Below, in pieces: positions 49,103 through 60,849 of a stretch of DNA of 64,000 nucleotides (position 1 is its first letter; the number at the start of each line of letters is the position of its first letter). The notes under the pieces are model-generated. The model saw only the letters and a program-made list of their open reading frames with translations. It searched no databases and was not told where the DNA came from. Source of the DNA: Linnemannia schmuckeri (Eukaryota; Mortierellomycota; Mortierellomycetes; Mortierellales; Mortierellaceae); assembly GCA_029449235.1 (NCBI GenBank), contig JANATG010000014.1:1640731-1704730 (forward strand). Direction: 5' to 3'. Made by a program: the position numbers and the translations under genes.

Positions 49103-50122
49103 ATGTCCAACGACACCACTCCCGCCCCCAACTTTCGTTACCCCCATCCTAAACCCTTTACCAATGTCCGTGATGGATTTGCCATTATGGAGTTTATTGA
49201 TGGAATGGAGTTATTCTTCGAAGGTGCTCACATTCCCCCTGCAGATCAAATTCACACCACTCTTGCTTTTGCTGGCGCGAAGGTGATCGCGTGGTGGCGT
49301 CTGCAGTCTCCTCAATTTGTCAACCTCCTCTCCTTTTCACAATTTGCAGAGCTTCTTAAAAAGGAATACAGCCCCGCTAATTTCAAAGATCACCTTATCC
49401 ACCTTGTTATGTCAATGGGCATGACAGGTAAATTCACATACGACAATGCCTCCGACTATATCACTCTAGCACGGCAGTACCATCTCCTCCTTACCGGCTA
49501 CTATCCTACCCCCCAGCATCCCGCCATGGAGGATATGCTTCGCTCCGCCTTTCTTCATGGTCTTCCCTCCCTCCTTCGACAAATGGTTGAGGTTACAATG
49601 ACCCACCGTGCCCTCCCTCTCAACGATCTCTTTGCCATGACAGAACGACACGCCGAAACCCTCACCAACAACTCAACGAATTCCAGCAACCTCCTCTCTG
49701 CTAGTGTCACGGCCAACGCCATCCGCGACCCCAATGCGATGGAGATAGACAACATCAACATTCAACTTAACAACATCAACCGCCAACTCAGCAACATGAC
49801 CCGCAACTTCAACAACCGAGGCAATAATAACAACAATAACGGCTTCCGCGATAACAACAACAATAACAACGGCCCTCGTAACAACTTCAACAATAACAAT
49901 GGTAACCCCCCTCCCTTAACCCCTCAGGAGCGCGATTGGTGCAAAAACAACAATGCTTGCCGTCGCTGCCGCCAAATTGGACATTTTGCAGCCGACTGTC
50001 ACATCTACGGCAACAACAATAGCAACAGTGGCAATAATAACAATCGTCAAGGCCGATGGGTCTTTCAAGTAGCTGTGGGCGATTCCCCCGAGTCGGGAAA
50101 AGCCTCCGACGATCAGGCTTAG
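49103..50122 (+). CDS. B element gag
   Basis: 339 codons. A Ty3-type capsid domain occupies residues about 15-200 (AFAGAKVIAWWRL, YITLARQYHLLL, FLHGLPSLLRQMVE). An asparagine-rich linker follows, encoded by AAC/AAT repeats, then a CCHC zinc knuckle (CRRCRQIGHFAADC) near residue 290. The last 66 bp overlap pol in the -1 frame, and a canonical slippery heptamer lies at 50095-50101. Confidence 0.9.
   Translation: MSNDTTPAPNFRYPHPKPFTNVRDGFAIMEFIDGMELFFEGAHIPPADQIHTTLAFAGAKVIAWWRLQSPQFVNLLSFSQFAELLKKEYSPANFKDHLIHLVMSMGMTGKFTYDNASDYITLARQYHLLLTGYYPTPQHPAMEDMLRSAFLHGLPSLLRQMVEVTMTHRALPLNDLFAMTERHAETLTNNSTNSSNLLSASVTANAIRDPNAMEIDNINIQLNNINRQLSNMTRNFNNRGNNNNNNGFRDNNNNNNGPRNNFNNNNGNPPPLTPQERDWCKNNNACRRCRQIGHFAADCHIYGNNNSNSGNNNNRQGRWVFQVAVGDSPESGKASDDQA
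50095..50101 (+). promoter_or_regulatory. -1 ribosomal frameshift heptamer G GGA AAA
   Basis: In the gag frame the codons are TCG GGA AAA, so GGGAAAA matches the X XXY YYZ rule exactly. Slipping back one base leads directly into pol (AGC CTC CGA..., S-L-R-R-S-G-L-V). The gag stop follows 18 bases later. A-family copy A3 has GGGAAAT at the equivalent place (62543-62549). Confidence 0.75.
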
Positions 50123-53100
50123 TCCAGAACTTGGTTGTCGACATTTTCTCCCTTCCTCCTCTGGACAAAGGGAGTGTCTCTCTACCAGAGTTAAGTTACA
50201 AGAATAAAAACTCTGCTATCAAAAACACTCCTCCCTCTACACCTTGTACTCGCACCATCACATCCATATCTGATAGCCCTCACACTCCCTCCTTCTTTCC
50301 CCCTCCACCCTCCCACTTTGGCTCATCCACCCCCACCTTGCCTCGCACCCCCTCCTCACCTACCATTGATTTGACCTCCACTGTTCCCAACACTCACTCC
50401 ACCTCGGTACCCTCGAATGATGAGTTGCAACTCACCGACGACGTATCTGATACCTCGTCTGTTGGTCTGAGCCCATCAGAAGAAGTGGACCTGGACCCAC
50501 TCTCATCTCCTGCTGCTATAGACCAACCTATGTCCAAGCGCAGGGCCAAGCGCTTGCGATACAAGTCTGTCCGCCTACATGCATTCACTGTCGATCAAGC
50601 CTCCCGTACTCTTCTGTCATTTGTCGGTAATGTGGCTGGTGCCCCTGCTCGAATTTTAATCGATTGTGGTGCGGAGGGCAATGTGATCGCTTCTTCTTTT
50701 TGCAAAAAACACTCTCTCCCACGCAACCCTGGTCCCTCCATCCCCATCATTCTTCCTAACGGCTCCTCCTCCCTCTGCTCATCCACCTCCACCTTTTCCA
50801 TCAACCGCGACAACTACACCGACACTCTCGATGCACTCATTTACCCCCTTTCCAACTACGACCTCATTCTTGGAAAACCTTGGCTTACATCCACCAACCC
50901 TCTCATCAACTGGCGCAACAACGACCTTCACTTTACTCACAATGGCAACACTGTCCTCTGGCGATGCCGCGGCTCCGACGCCAACTCCATCACCATCCGC
51001 TCCAAAGGCAAACTTCTCTCTCATCTTCACTTCCACTCACTTGCTTCTCAACCCGGCAACTCCGTCTACCTCGCCCTTGTTAAAATCGCTAAAAAGTCAA
51101 ACAGCAACAACAACAATGACAAAGACAAACCAACCTCACCACCCCTCTCACCAGAAATACATACTATCGTCCATAAGGAGTTTCCCGACGTCTTTCCTTC
51201 TTCCCTCCCCTCTGATCTCCCTCCTGATAGGGGCGATGCTATGAAGATCGAAACCGATCCAACTGCTGACCCTCCCTTTCGCCCTGTTATTCGTCTTTCG
51301 ATTGCTGAATTGGATGAACTAAGGAAGCAACTCGATGACTTACTGGGCAAAGGCTTTATCAAACCCTCTACTTCTCCCTATGGTGCACCGGTGCTATTTG
51401 TCAAAAGAAAGATGGTTCCTTGCGTATGTGTATGGACTATAGAGGCCTTAATCGCATTACAAAGAAGAATCGCCACCCCCTCCCCCGCATTGATGAGCTT
51501 ATCGACCGCTTCAGAGGTGCCCGCTACTTTACAAAACTGGATCTACTCTCTGGTTATCATCAACAACGTATTGCTGAGGAGGACACCCACAAAACAGCGT
51601 TTAGGTGTCGCTATGGTCATTTTGAGTTTAACGTGGTCCCTTTTGGGTTAACAAATGCACCGGCGTCCTTTTCTAATATGATGCTACGAGTATTAGACCC
51701 TGTCCTCGACAAGTGGGTTGTTGTCTACCTCGACGACATCCTCATCTACTCCCGCACCGAAGCCGAGCACCTACAACACCTTCGGTCTGTCCTGACACTC
51801 CTCCGCAAGCACGGTCTCTATGCCAAATTGAGCAAATGCTCTTTTATGCAAGAACAAACCGAGTTTCTTGGCCACGTCATCTCCAAGGACGGCATCCATA
51901 CAAGCGCCGGTCTCGTCCGTGCCATTCGTGAATGGCCCCGACCTCAAAAGCAGAAGGATGTTCAGCAATTCGTTGGCCTTGCACAGTTTTACCATCAGTA
52001 TATCGCTAACTTTGCGGAAATCGCTCTACCATTGACCGCTCTCCTAGGTGAAGGCACTCCTTTTTCTTGGTCTCAGGAACAGGAAGTGGCGTTTACAACT
52101 CTCAAGGAGGCGATCAGTAAAGCACCCGTGCTTAGAATCTTCGACCCCGACCTACTCACCACCGTCGAAACTGATGCCTCTGGATTTGCCCTCGGTGCTG
52201 TCCTCTTTCAGACCGACGAGCATGGAGTATCACGCCCCGTCGCCTTCACCTCCCGCAAACTTAACTCGGCCGAGCGCAACTACCCAACCCATAAGCAGGA
52301 ATTACTTGCTGTTGTCCACGTGCTCAAGACCTGGAGATTCTACTTGGATGGCTCTCATTTTATTGTTTACACCGACCATGCCACCCTCCAACACTTCCCT
52401 ACACAACCCAAGCTCACACGTTGCCAGGCTCGGTGGATGGAGCTGTTGCAGGAATATAACTTCACGTTCAAGTATAAGAAGGGCGCCGACAATATTGTCC
52501 CGGATGCCCTGTCTCGCCGACCAGATCATCGAGAGTTGAACACCCTCTCAGTACAGATTGACCCCGGGCTCCGGCAGCGCCTGGTAGATGGCTATGAAAC
52601 GGACCCTCGTCTTAAGCCGATCTACGAAAGCTGCCTGCAGGGAAGCCCACCAAAAAATTATTTTCTTATTAATGGTGTTCTTTGTGTGCAACGCAATGAT
52701 CTCTTTCTGGTTTGCATTCCTGCTAACTCCGATCTCCGTCTTTCCCTTTTACATGATGCCCATGACTCTGCTATAGCTGGTCATTTTGGTTTTGAAAAGA
52801 CTTACGGTCATCTCCGGTCGCGATTCTTCTGGCCCACCATGGCCAAGGACGCACAAGAGTACATCCGCACTTGCGAGTCATGTCAACGGAATAAGCCCAG
52901 CAACCAGCTCCCTGCTGGCCTCCTACAACCACTACCCATCCCAGATCGACCATGGCAGACGGTGACAATGGATTTTATCGGCCCGTTACCCAAGACACCT
53001 CGAGGATTCGACTCTGTTATGGTATTCGTGGACAAACTCTCAAAGCAGACCCACTTCGTCGCCAGCCATACCTCTGATACCGCCTCACAGGTTGCAAGAA

Positions 53101-54035
53101 TTTTTTTTGACAACGTCTTCCGCCTCCACGGTCTCCCTACCACCATTGTCTCCGACAGGGATGCCAAGTTCACTAGCCGCTTCTGGACGGAGCTAAGTCG
53201 CCTGCTGGATGTTCACCTTGCAATGTCAACAGCATTCCACCCCCAGACAGACGGTCAGACCGAGCGCGCCAACCGCACCCTTATCACCATGCTCCGCTCC
53301 TTTGTCGACCAACGTCAATCCAACTGGGATCTTCTCCTCCCTGCGGCAGAGTTTGCTGTCAACAACGCTATCAACACCTCCTCAGGCGTTACACCATTTT
53401 TTTTCAACACTGGCAACCATCCCAATGTCCCCATGTCCCTGCTGACCCCATCCCCCGGTCCTAATCCCGCGGTCAACGACTTTGTACGATCACAGAGCGA
53501 AGCTCTCATTCTGGCCAAGGAAGCCCTTGCTGCTGCTCAGGAGCGACAAGTTACCGCCGCAGACACCCGTCGCCGCGACCATGACTTCAAGATTGGCGAT
53601 CAGGTCCTTCTCAACCTCGAGAACATCACTCTTCCCGCTGACCGTACCCGCACTTCACAAAAGCTCCTCGCTCGTTTTGCTGGTCCCCACTCCATTGTTG
53701 AACAGTTGTCTTCGGTTTCCTTCCGCCTTGACCTGCCTCCCACTATGAAGATCCATCCAGTTTTTCACGTCGACCGACTCCGCCACTACTACCCATCACC
53801 CCCAGCACTCGGATCGCGAACACCAGCACGACCACCACCAGAGATCGTCGAGGATGAGGAAGAGTATGAGGTCGAAGGAATAGCGGAGCACAGGATTAAC
53901 AATAGGCGGCGTGAGTACCTTGTTCAGTGGCAAGGTTTCCCGCGAGAAGACTGGACATGGGAACCTGAGGATCACTTGGCTCACTGCAAGACGATCCTCA
54001 ATAAGTACAAGCATGACCATGGCCTTAGGAGATAG
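50102..54035 (+). pseudogene. B element pol (PR-RT-RH-IN-chromodomain) with one frameshift in RT
   Basis: Read in the -1 frame after gag. A spacer rich in P, S and T is followed by an aspartic protease (ILIDCGAEGN; the usual DSG/DTG is DCG), RT, RNase H, integrase (HHCC, D-D-E) and a chromodomain ending at 54035. A single base is missing from an A-rich run at 51403-51410 just before the RT block CMDYRGLNRI, which breaks the frame; the rest to 54035 is open. Otherwise full length and well conserved with family A. Confidence 0.9.
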
Positions 54036-54045
54036 GATTTTTTTT

Positions 54046-54057
54046 AAGAGGGGAAGG
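54046..54057 (+). other. polypurine tract of B element
   Basis: AAGAGGGGAAGG directly before the 3' LTR, the expected plus-strand primer. Confidence 0.75.
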
Positions 54058-54260
54058 TGCAACATATTAGGTTTAAAGTCCACCTTAGTTAGTCATTTCT
54101 CATCACTCTTATTCACCTCTGACTCTTCTATGATACTAGACCTAGAAACCTAGTTACTCCCTTGTATATATAGATGTACCGTAGTAATAACATCAATCAT
54201 CACTGCTTCAATCCTCGTCTCTTGTCCCTGCTTTCACTGGTCCTACCTTCTGCTGTTGCA
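54058..54260 (+). repeat. B element 3' LTR
   Basis: Same ends and length as the 5' LTR; 200 of 203 positions match by eye. Confidence 0.93.
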
Positions 54261-55089
54261 GCCAGGCTCGATGGATGGAGCTGCTGCAGGAATACGACTT
54301 TAACTTCAAGTACAAGCGCGGAGCAGATAACACAGTCCCCGACGCCCTGTCTCGACGACCCGACCATCGCGCGGAAGATTCAGTCAGCCCATCCACAGAA
54401 CCAGTGGAGATTCATTCAATTGATATCCAGCTTGAACCAGGTGTGAGGCAGCGCCTGATAGAGGACTACCAGAACAGCCCCAGGCTTAGTCTCGTCTATA
54501 AAAGCTGCCTCGAGGGAAGTGTGCCCCCCGGTTATTCTTTTCACAATGGCCTTCTCTACTATGACCGCCGCGGCACCGTTGTTCTCGCTATCCCTCAGAA
54601 AGCTGACATTTGCCACTCTCTTTTGCATGACTGCCACGATGCCCCCATAGCTGGCCACTTTGGGTTCAGAAAAACATACGACAAGCTGCGACGAATAGTA
54701 TACTGGCCCAACATGGCAAAGGAGACCCAACTCTATATCGACTTGTGCGAGAAGTGTCAACGCAACAAGCCAAGTCAGGAGCGACCTGCTGAACTCCTTC
54801 AACCTCTACCCATTCCCGTCAGACGCTGGGAGGTGGTGACCATGGACTTTATAACCCATCTGCCCAAGACACCTCGCAATCATGATGCCATTACCGTCTT
54901 TGTCGACAAGTTATCCAAGCATGTCCACTTTGTCCCCAGCACCACCACCGCCACCGCCCCCGACGTTGCTCGCCAGTTTTTCGACAATGTGTTCCGCCAT
55001 CATGGGATGCCAACAACAATTGTCTCGGATCGCAATAGCAAATTCACCAGTCATTTTTGGCAGGAGCTCCACCGGCTTATGGATGTCAA
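54261..55089 (+). pseudogene. A-family pol fragment, RNase H end to integrase (copy A2, left part)
   Basis: Opens mid-gene with (R)QARWMELLQEY, the RNase H end, and runs in frame through the HHCC finger into the DDE core as far as HRLMDV. There it is split by the C element at duplicated target GTCAA (55085-55089). The frame resumes at 59922. The left boundary at the B LTR is a recombination joint. Confidence 0.9.
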
Positions 55090-55347
55090 TGTCAGAGTTT
55101 TACTCTGATGACTGGCACATGACCAACGCCACCAATTTCTAGATTCTTCTAGCGCCACCAAATGACCAAGTAGCCATTGCTGACTAATCAAGCACTAGAA
55201 CTATCCAGAGATAACCTGGTCCCCAAGTAACAATATAAATAGTCACCACGTCCATAGTTTAGTTCAGTAGCCTGAATACAAGCTTTGTTCATAACAATCC
55301 ACTTTATTAAAGACTCACCCCCATAACAAGTTCACAGCCTTGTTACA
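55090..55347 (+). repeat. C element 5' LTR
   Basis: TGTCAG...TTACA with TATA box TATAAAT at 55234-55240. PBS TGGTAGCAAAGG follows at 55348. Confidence 0.95.
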
Positions 55348-55369
55348 TGGTAGCAAAGGTAGTTCCCTC

Positions 55370-55460
55370 CACAACCCAAGTATAGCCAAGTCAAGTTAAG
55401 TCAAGTATAGTCAAGTCAAGTCAAGTATATTCAAGTCAAGTCAAACCAAGCCAGGCATCT
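55370..55460 (+). repeat. TCAAG-type short repeats in the C element leader
   Basis: About a dozen imperfect copies of (A)AGTCAAG/AAGTATAG follow the PBS, where a leader and gag would normally start. They may mark replication slippage or the deletion that removed gag. Confidence 0.7.
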
Positions 55461-55632
55461 TTACCAACTACCAGCGGACAGCATCCAGGAGCGTTACAAG
55501 CGGAAGTAGATAATTCGGAGGTGGCGGAAGTGCCTGAGGTAAAGACGATGCAGGGTTACGTGTTTCCGGGAAAACTGTCAGGGTTGTTTGGGACTCAAAC
55601 CGAGCATCCAGGTCCACTTTGCCGGAAATCCA

Positions 55633-58600
55633 ATGTTGCGAGAAAACTTGAGTACCGTTATGCAAGTTGCTGAAAGCCTCGACAATGTTCAGTACCAGAA
55701 CCGAAAGCGTCTTCCCGTCCAGTGGTCACGCCCCGCCTTCGAACGCCAAGACCCACCAGAGTCTTTTCCTCAACCCATGGAGCTAGACTCAGCCCCTCAC
55801 TCTGGCTTCACACGCAACCTAAACAAAGAAAAGCAGATACAGGTAGACTTGAATAATCGCACCTGTTTCATCTGCCACGCCATCGGTCACCAAGCCCGCC
55901 AATGTCCCCAAGCAACCCAACCCAGACGAAAAACAACTCCATCTGGAACCCTCCATAGAATTGAACACACTCAACAGACTAGTTCTATTCCAGAGATAGC
56001 TCCTCACCAAATTAAAGAATCATCCGAGTTGTCGCCTTCGTCTGCTCCAGTAGCGCTGGTTACCAAACCAACACAGTCTCCCACATCCACCCCATCTACT
56101 CCATCATCATCGGTTGATGCGCCGACCCTCTTCTATTCGTCTGCTCCGACCTCTGCGTTTAACGCATCCACGTTACCGTTCCCTACCCCTCCGTCCGACC
56201 CAGCCGATTTTCCCATCCTACCGGAGGAATCCGAAGATGAGCATGTGATGTACATTGCCGGTCATATCAAGAACTATAAGTTCGACGTGTTGATCGACAG
56301 TGGCGCCAGTGCCAACTATATCAACCAAGAAATCGTCCGTGCTCTAAACATCCCTACCTCCAAGAAAAAAGAAACGCTATCAGTCAATGGCTTCGATGGT
56401 GGTCAAATCGCCACATGTACTCGATATTGTCACATTCGCCTCAAGCTCGCCCCCAATTTCCAGCCTGTCATTCAGTTTCTCGTCATCCCGATGAGATTCG
56501 ACCTTGTCCTTGGCAAGCGCTGGTTGGCCCGATCCGTCCCAAGACCTGATCTTGATCTCGCCAGCCACACCATCCGCATTGGTCCCAATATCGTTCTCCA
56601 AGGCTACGCCCAAGTATCCCATACTCCTGTCCTGTCAGCAATGCAATTCAAACGCTGCATCAACACTGATTCAGCATTCCTATGCCTTGTCAAGCCACAT
56701 GATGAACCTCCCTCCAAGAAACCACCAGTCGAACAACATCCCGCTGCCCAGGCCTTACTGGAGAAATATAGCTCCGTTTTCCCTAACGAACTCCCTAAAG
56801 TCTTACCTCCATCAAGATCCGTCGACCATAAGATCGAAACCATTCCAGGTTCCACGCCACCGTCACGTCCGACCTATCCGTTATCATTAGCCGAAATGGA
56901 TGAACTAAAAAAGCAGTTAGATGACCTTCTACTCCATGGTTTTATTCGTCCAAGCAAATCGCCCTACGGTGCCCCAGTTCTCTTTGTACGCAAAAAAGAA
57001 GGCGACTTACGCATGTGCGTAGACTATCGAGCCCTTAACAAACAAACCGTCAAGAATACGTACCCTCTGCCCCGGATCGATGAGCTGCTCGACCGCCTTG
57101 CCAATGCTAAAATCTTCAGCAAAATCGATCTGCGCTCTGGCTATCACCAAATCAAAATCGACGAAGAAGACATCCACAAGACCGCCTTCCGCACTCGATA
57201 CGGCCTCTACGAGTTCCTTGTCCTCCCCTTTGGCCTAACGAACGCCCCAGCCACGTTCATGTGTCTCATGAATGACATCTTCAAGGACGAACTAGACTCC
57301 ATCGTCATCATCTACCTTGACGATATCCTTGTCTTCAGCAAGAATGAGGAACAGCATAAAATCGACCTTGAACGAGTCCTTAAAAAGCTAGAAGAGAACA
57401 AGTTGTATGCCAAATTATCCAAGTGTGAGTTCTTCAAGCCTCAAGTCAACTTCCTCGGTCATATCATCTCTCAAGAAGGCATTGCCGTCGATCCCAGCAA
57501 AGTCGCCGCCATAGTTGATTGGCCAGACCTCACCTGTGTCCTCGACGTCCAGTCGTTCCTTGGACTTGTGAACTATTACCGTCGATACGCCCCTCAACTT
57601 GCCAAAACTGCCGCCCCACTCACCGAACTGTTGAAAAAAGGAGCCCCGTTTGTCTGGCAAGATGCACAGAAAACTGCCTTCCGCGCTATCAAGAAGCTCA
57701 TGACGGAAGCCCCCATCCTAGGTATCTTTGTCCCTGGCGATGACGTTGAAGTCCATTGCGATGCCTCTCATTTCGCTATTGGAGCCGAACTCCGCCAGAA
57801 CGGTCGCCCTATTGCCTTCGAATCCCGCAAACTGTCCCCCGCCGAAATCAACTACCCTATTCATGAGAAGGAACAGTTAGCTGTTGTGCATGCGCTAACC
57901 AAATGGCGTGTATACCTCCACTCGACCGCCAAACCCTTTGTGGTCTATACTGATCACGAATCCCTCAAGTACCTTCAGTTCAAGAACAACCTTAGCCCTC
58001 GACAAATCCGCTGGAATGAGAAACTAGCAGAATACAACTTCGAAATCAAGTATCGCAAGGGCTCTCTCAATGTCGTTCCCGATGCACTGTCGCGTCGTCC
58101 CGATTATCAACTCACCGCTACCATCTCTACTCCGACCGTCGGTACTGACGTCAAGACCCTATGTCGAGAAAAAATCGCCAAAGATGAGTACTTCAAGGAT
58201 ATCTTCGAACATGCCTCTAAAATCACCAACGACAACGATCCTTTCGAGTTCCAAGTAAAAGACGACCTCCTGTACCTCAAGAACGGTGATCGCCTTTGTA
58301 TTCCGGATTTACCCACCGTCAAAACACAACTAATGACCGAGATGCACGACTGTCCCATCTCCGGCCACAATGGTGTTGATAAAACGTACACCCGCCTATC
58401 CAAGTTGTGCTACTGGCCCAATATGCACCGTTCCGTCAAGCATTACGTCGAGTCCTGTCATGTTTGCAAGACCTCTAAAACAAGAACCACAAAAGAAAAT
58501 GGGTTACTACAACCACTCTCGATCCCAGAGAGACCCTGGACCCACATTGCTATGGACCTTGTTACCAACCTCCCAAAAACCAAATCCCGCCACGATGCCA

Positions 58601-59649
58601 TTGCTGTGTTTGTCGATCGCTTTAGCAAAGCTGCTGTCTTTGTCCCGTGCAAGACTACCTGTACCGGTCCTGAACTCGCCCAGTTATTCTTCCAGTTTGT
58701 CTTTACGCGTTACGGTCTCCCCAAGTCCATTATATCCGACCGAGACACTCGGTTTACAAGTCTCTTCTGGTCAAGCCTTTTCTCTTGCCTCGGTACCAGC
58801 CTTGACATGTCAACAGCCCATCATCAACAAACAAATGGCCAGTCCGAACGAACAATTCAAACTCTCAAACAATATTTGCGTATGTACACCTCCAAGACAC
58901 AAGACAACTGGGATGAGTTCCTATGTCATGCCGAGTTCGCGTATAACTCGTCCAAGTCCATGTCCACGAACTTCAGCCCATTCCAAGTCCTGTTCGGCTA
59001 CCTACCCCAAGTTCCTACCAGCCTGATGTCAGAAGAATCGCTTCAAGTCCATTTGCCGTCGGTGAGAGATGCAGTTGAAAAACACCGCGAACGTTTTCGC
59101 ATTATTTACGACACGCTACAAGACAGTCACAAAATTCAATCCAAGCAATACGACAGACACAGACGCAACACCTCCTTTGAGATAGGTGACTCGGTCTACC
59201 TCGACGCAAAAAACATCAAATCTCTATCTAGAACCGACACCACCGCAAACAAACTCCAACCGCGATTCCTTGGCCCCTTCAAGATTATCGGACGTCCCGG
59301 CCCCCTCAATTACAAGCTTGATTTGCCGCCTAAATCTCGTATTCACCCCGTGTTCCACGTCTCCAAACTCCGAAAACATGTTCCCCGTGATCCCAATCAA
59401 TTTACCAACCAAGAGCAAGACGAAACGACACAAGAACCCTTGATCCCTGATAACCCTGACTATTATCAAGCGGAATATGAGGTCGAAAAAATAGTCAAAC
59501 ACTCCAAGGCTGCCGACGGTTCGCTTATTTTCCTTATTAAGTGGGTTGGCTATCCGCATTCTGAAAACACTTGGCAAACCGCTGACGACCTATCCAATGC
59601 ACAAGACCTCTTGGACCAGTACTTGTCTAAGCACCGGATCTCCCTTTAG
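55633..59649 (+). CDS. C element gag-end/pol polyprotein, intact
   Basis: The open frame begins upstream at about 55543 within gag; the first ATG is at 55633. Order: end of capsid ([11 protein letters not shown]), CCHC knuckle ([14 protein letters not shown]), protease with canonical DSGAS, RT (YLDDILVFS), RNase H ([20 protein letters not shown]), integrase finger ([10 protein letters not shown]...CHVCK) and DDE core ([18 protein letters not shown]). It ends with a chromodomain ([26 protein letters not shown]). About 1340 codons without stop. Gag and pol are in one frame, unlike A and B. The capsid is almost entirely absent. Confidence 0.93.
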   Translation: MLRENLSTVMQVAESLDNVQYQNRKRLPVQWSRPAFERQDPPESFPQPMELDSAPHSGFTRNLNKEKQIQVDLNNRTCFICHAIGHQARQCPQATQPRRKTTPSGTLHRIEHTQQTSSIPEIAPHQIKESSELSPSSAPVALVTKPTQSPTSTPSTPSSSVDAPTLFYSSAPTSAFNASTLPFPTPPSDPADFPILPEESEDEHVMYIAGHIKNYKFDVLIDSGASANYINQEIVRALNIPTSKKKETLSVNGFDGGQIATCTRYCHIRLKLAPNFQPVIQFLVIPMRFDLVLGKRWLARSVPRPDLDLASHTIRIGPNIVLQGYAQVSHTPVLSAMQFKRCINTDSAFLCLVKPHDEPPSKKPPVEQHPAAQALLEKYSSVFPNELPKVLPPSRSVDHKIETIPGSTPPSRPTYPLSLAEMDELKKQLDDLLLHGFIRPSKSPYGAPVLFVRKKEGDLRMCVDYRALNKQTVKNTYPLPRIDELLDRLANAKIFSKIDLRSGYHQIKIDEEDIHKTAFRTRYGLYEFLVLPFGLTNAPATFMCLMNDIFKDELDSIVIIYLDDILVFSKNEEQHKIDLERVLKKLEENKLYAKLSKCEFFKPQVNFLGHIISQEGIAVDPSKVAAIVDWPDLTCVLDVQSFLGLVNYYRRYAPQLAKTAAPLTELLKKGAPFVWQDAQKTAFRAIKKLMTEAPILGIFVPGDDVEVHCDASHFAIGAELRQNGRPIAFESRKLSPAEINYPIHEKEQLAVVHALTKWRVYLHSTAKPFVVYTDHESLKYLQFKNNLSPRQIRWNEKLAEYNFEIKYRKGSLNVVPDALSRRPDYQLTATISTPTVGTDVKTLCREKIAKDEYFKDIFEHASKITNDNDPFEFQVKDDLLYLKNGDRLCIPDLPTVKTQLMTEMHDCPISGHNGVDKTYTRLSKLCYWPNMHRSVKHYVESCHVCKTSKTRTTKENGLLQPLSIPERPWTHIAMDLVTNLPKTKSRHDAIAVFVDRFSKAAVFVPCKTTCTGPELAQLFFQFVFTRYGLPKSIISDRDTRFTSLFWSSLFSCLGTSLDMSTAHHQQTNGQSERTIQTLKQYLRMYTSKTQDNWDEFLCHAEFAYNSSKSMSTNFSPFQVLFGYLPQVPTSLMSEESLQVHLPSVRDAVEKHRERFRIIYDTLQDSHKIQSKQYDRHRRNTSFEIGDSVYLDAKNIKSLSRTDTTANKLQPRFLGPFKIIGRPGPLNYKLDLPPKSRIHPVFHVSKLRKHVPRDPNQFTNQEQDETTQEPLIPDNPDYYQAEYEVEKIVKHSKAADGSLIFLIKWVGYPHSENTWQTADDLSNAQDLLDQYLSKHRISL

Positions 59650-59658
59650 AAGGGGGAG

Positions 59659-59916
59659 TGTCAGAGTTTTACTCTGATGACTGGCACATGACCAACGCCA
59701 CCAACTTCTAGATTCTTCTAGCGCCACCAAATGACCAAGTAGCCATTGCTGACTAATCAAGCACTAGAACTATCCAGAGATAACCTGGTCCCCAAGTAAC
59801 AATATAAATAGTCACCACGTCCATAGTTTAGTTCAGTAGCCTGAATACAAGCTTTGTTCATAACAATCCACTTTATTAAAGACTCACCCCCATAACAAGT
59901 TCACAGCCTTGTTACA
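59659..59916 (+). repeat. C element 3' LTR
   Basis: 257 of 258 positions equal to the 5' LTR by eye; flanked on the right by target duplication GTCAA. Confidence 0.95.
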
Positions 59917-59921
59917 GTCAA

Positions 59922-60741
59922 GCTTGCGATGTCAACAGCATATCACCCACAGACGGATGGACAGACGGAAGTCATGAACAAGACACTAGGAATCATGCTG
60001 CGCGCATTTATTGATGAAAAGCAGACTAACTGGAACACCCTCCTCCCTGCAGCGGAATTTGCCTACAATAACTCCGTCCACCACTCAACCGGCCATTCAC
60101 CTTTTTTCCTCAATACTGGACAACATCCCCGCATCCCCGCCACCCTCCTCTCCCACACTGACAGCAACGTCCCCAGCGTCCATGACTATCTGGATCAGCA
60201 AGCAACGGCACTAATTTTCGCCCAGGATGCACTGCAGTGAGCTCAGGATCATCAAAAGGAACAAGCCGACAAGAGACGACGCGACCATGACTACAAAGTT
60301 GGCGACAAGGTCCTTCTCAGTGCAGAGAACATTACCATGCCAGCCGACAGCGGACTCAGCTCGGACAAGCTCAAGCCTCGTTTTATTGGACCATTCACCC
60401 TACTGGAGCAACGATCACCAGTTACCTTCCTCGTCGACTTACCCCCCTCCTACAACATCCACAATATCTTTCACATTGATCTTTTTCGCCACTATATTGA
60501 GTCACCACTTACATTTGGCCGCCGAACACCAGCACCACCACCACCTGTCGTCGTCGAAGGCACCGAGGAATACGAGGTCGAATCCATTCTACGATACAGA
60601 AAGTACCGGCGACAGCACCAGTTCCTCGTTGCTTGGAAAGGTTACGGACGTGAGGATCAGACATGGAAGCCAGCTGCCAACCTGGAAAATTGCCAAAACC
60701 TGGTCAACGCATTCAAAAAGGACCATGGGATCGTTTTTTAA
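59922..60741 (+). pseudogene. A-family integrase/chromodomain end (copy A2, right part), in-frame TGA
   Basis: Continues the A2 integrase frame (KLAMSTAYHPQTDGQ). A TGA at 60238-60240 replaces the GGA codon seen in copy A1, just after FAQDALQ. The frame then stays open through the chromodomain to TAA at 60739-60741. The same TGA occurs in inverted copy A4. Confidence 0.9.
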
Positions 60742-60751
60742 AAGGGGAAGG

Positions 60752-60849
60752 TGCAACGATTGGACCCCCGATTACATTAATTAGATAAATAGACAACTAT
60801 TACCAAAATACAAAGACAACTCTTCCTTCCACTCCTTACAAAAGTTGCA
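60752..60849 (+). repeat. A2 3' LTR (98 bp)
   Basis: Complete A-family LTR preceded by polypurine AAAAGGGGAAGG. Right flank is TTGAG. Confidence 0.93.

Larger units (their letters stand above)
48739..54260 (+). mobile_element. full-length B-family Ty3/Gypsy LTR retrotransposon
   Basis: The 5522-bp element has 203-bp LTRs (48739-48941 and 54058-54260; three differences), PBS, gag, pol and a polypurine tract. Flanks are A-family DNA on both sides, but from opposite strands and different genes: protease reading leftward on the left, RNase H reading rightward on the right. There is no target duplication (GTATT versus GCCAG). This fits recombination between two B insertions. Relationship to A is close: same LTR ends, PBS, frameshift site and pol layout. 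Confidence 0.93.
55090..59916 (+). mobile_element. full-length C-family Ty3/Gypsy chromovirus inserted in A2 integrase
   Basis: 4827 bp, bounded by 258-bp LTRs and a perfect 5-bp target duplication GTCAA (55085-55089 and 59917-59921). The two LTRs differ at one position (T/C near 55138/59707), so insertion is recent. It carries PBS, a pol-type ORF and a polypurine tract AGAAGGGGGAG at 59648-59658. Only the end of gag is present, so the element probably cannot make its own capsid. Confidence 0.96.

Noticed and set aside
50880..51244. Alternative-frame ORFs inside B protease and RT
   Set aside because: Shadows of the pol frame; pol is supported by motifs and by alignment with family A.
48739..54260. 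Simple insertion of B with a target duplication
   Set aside because: The 5-mers on the two sides differ, and the flanks come from opposite strands of different A genes.
55370..55460. CRISPR-like regular repeats
   Set aside because: Units are 5-8 bases, contiguous and degenerate, without spacers, inside a eukaryotic retroelement leader.
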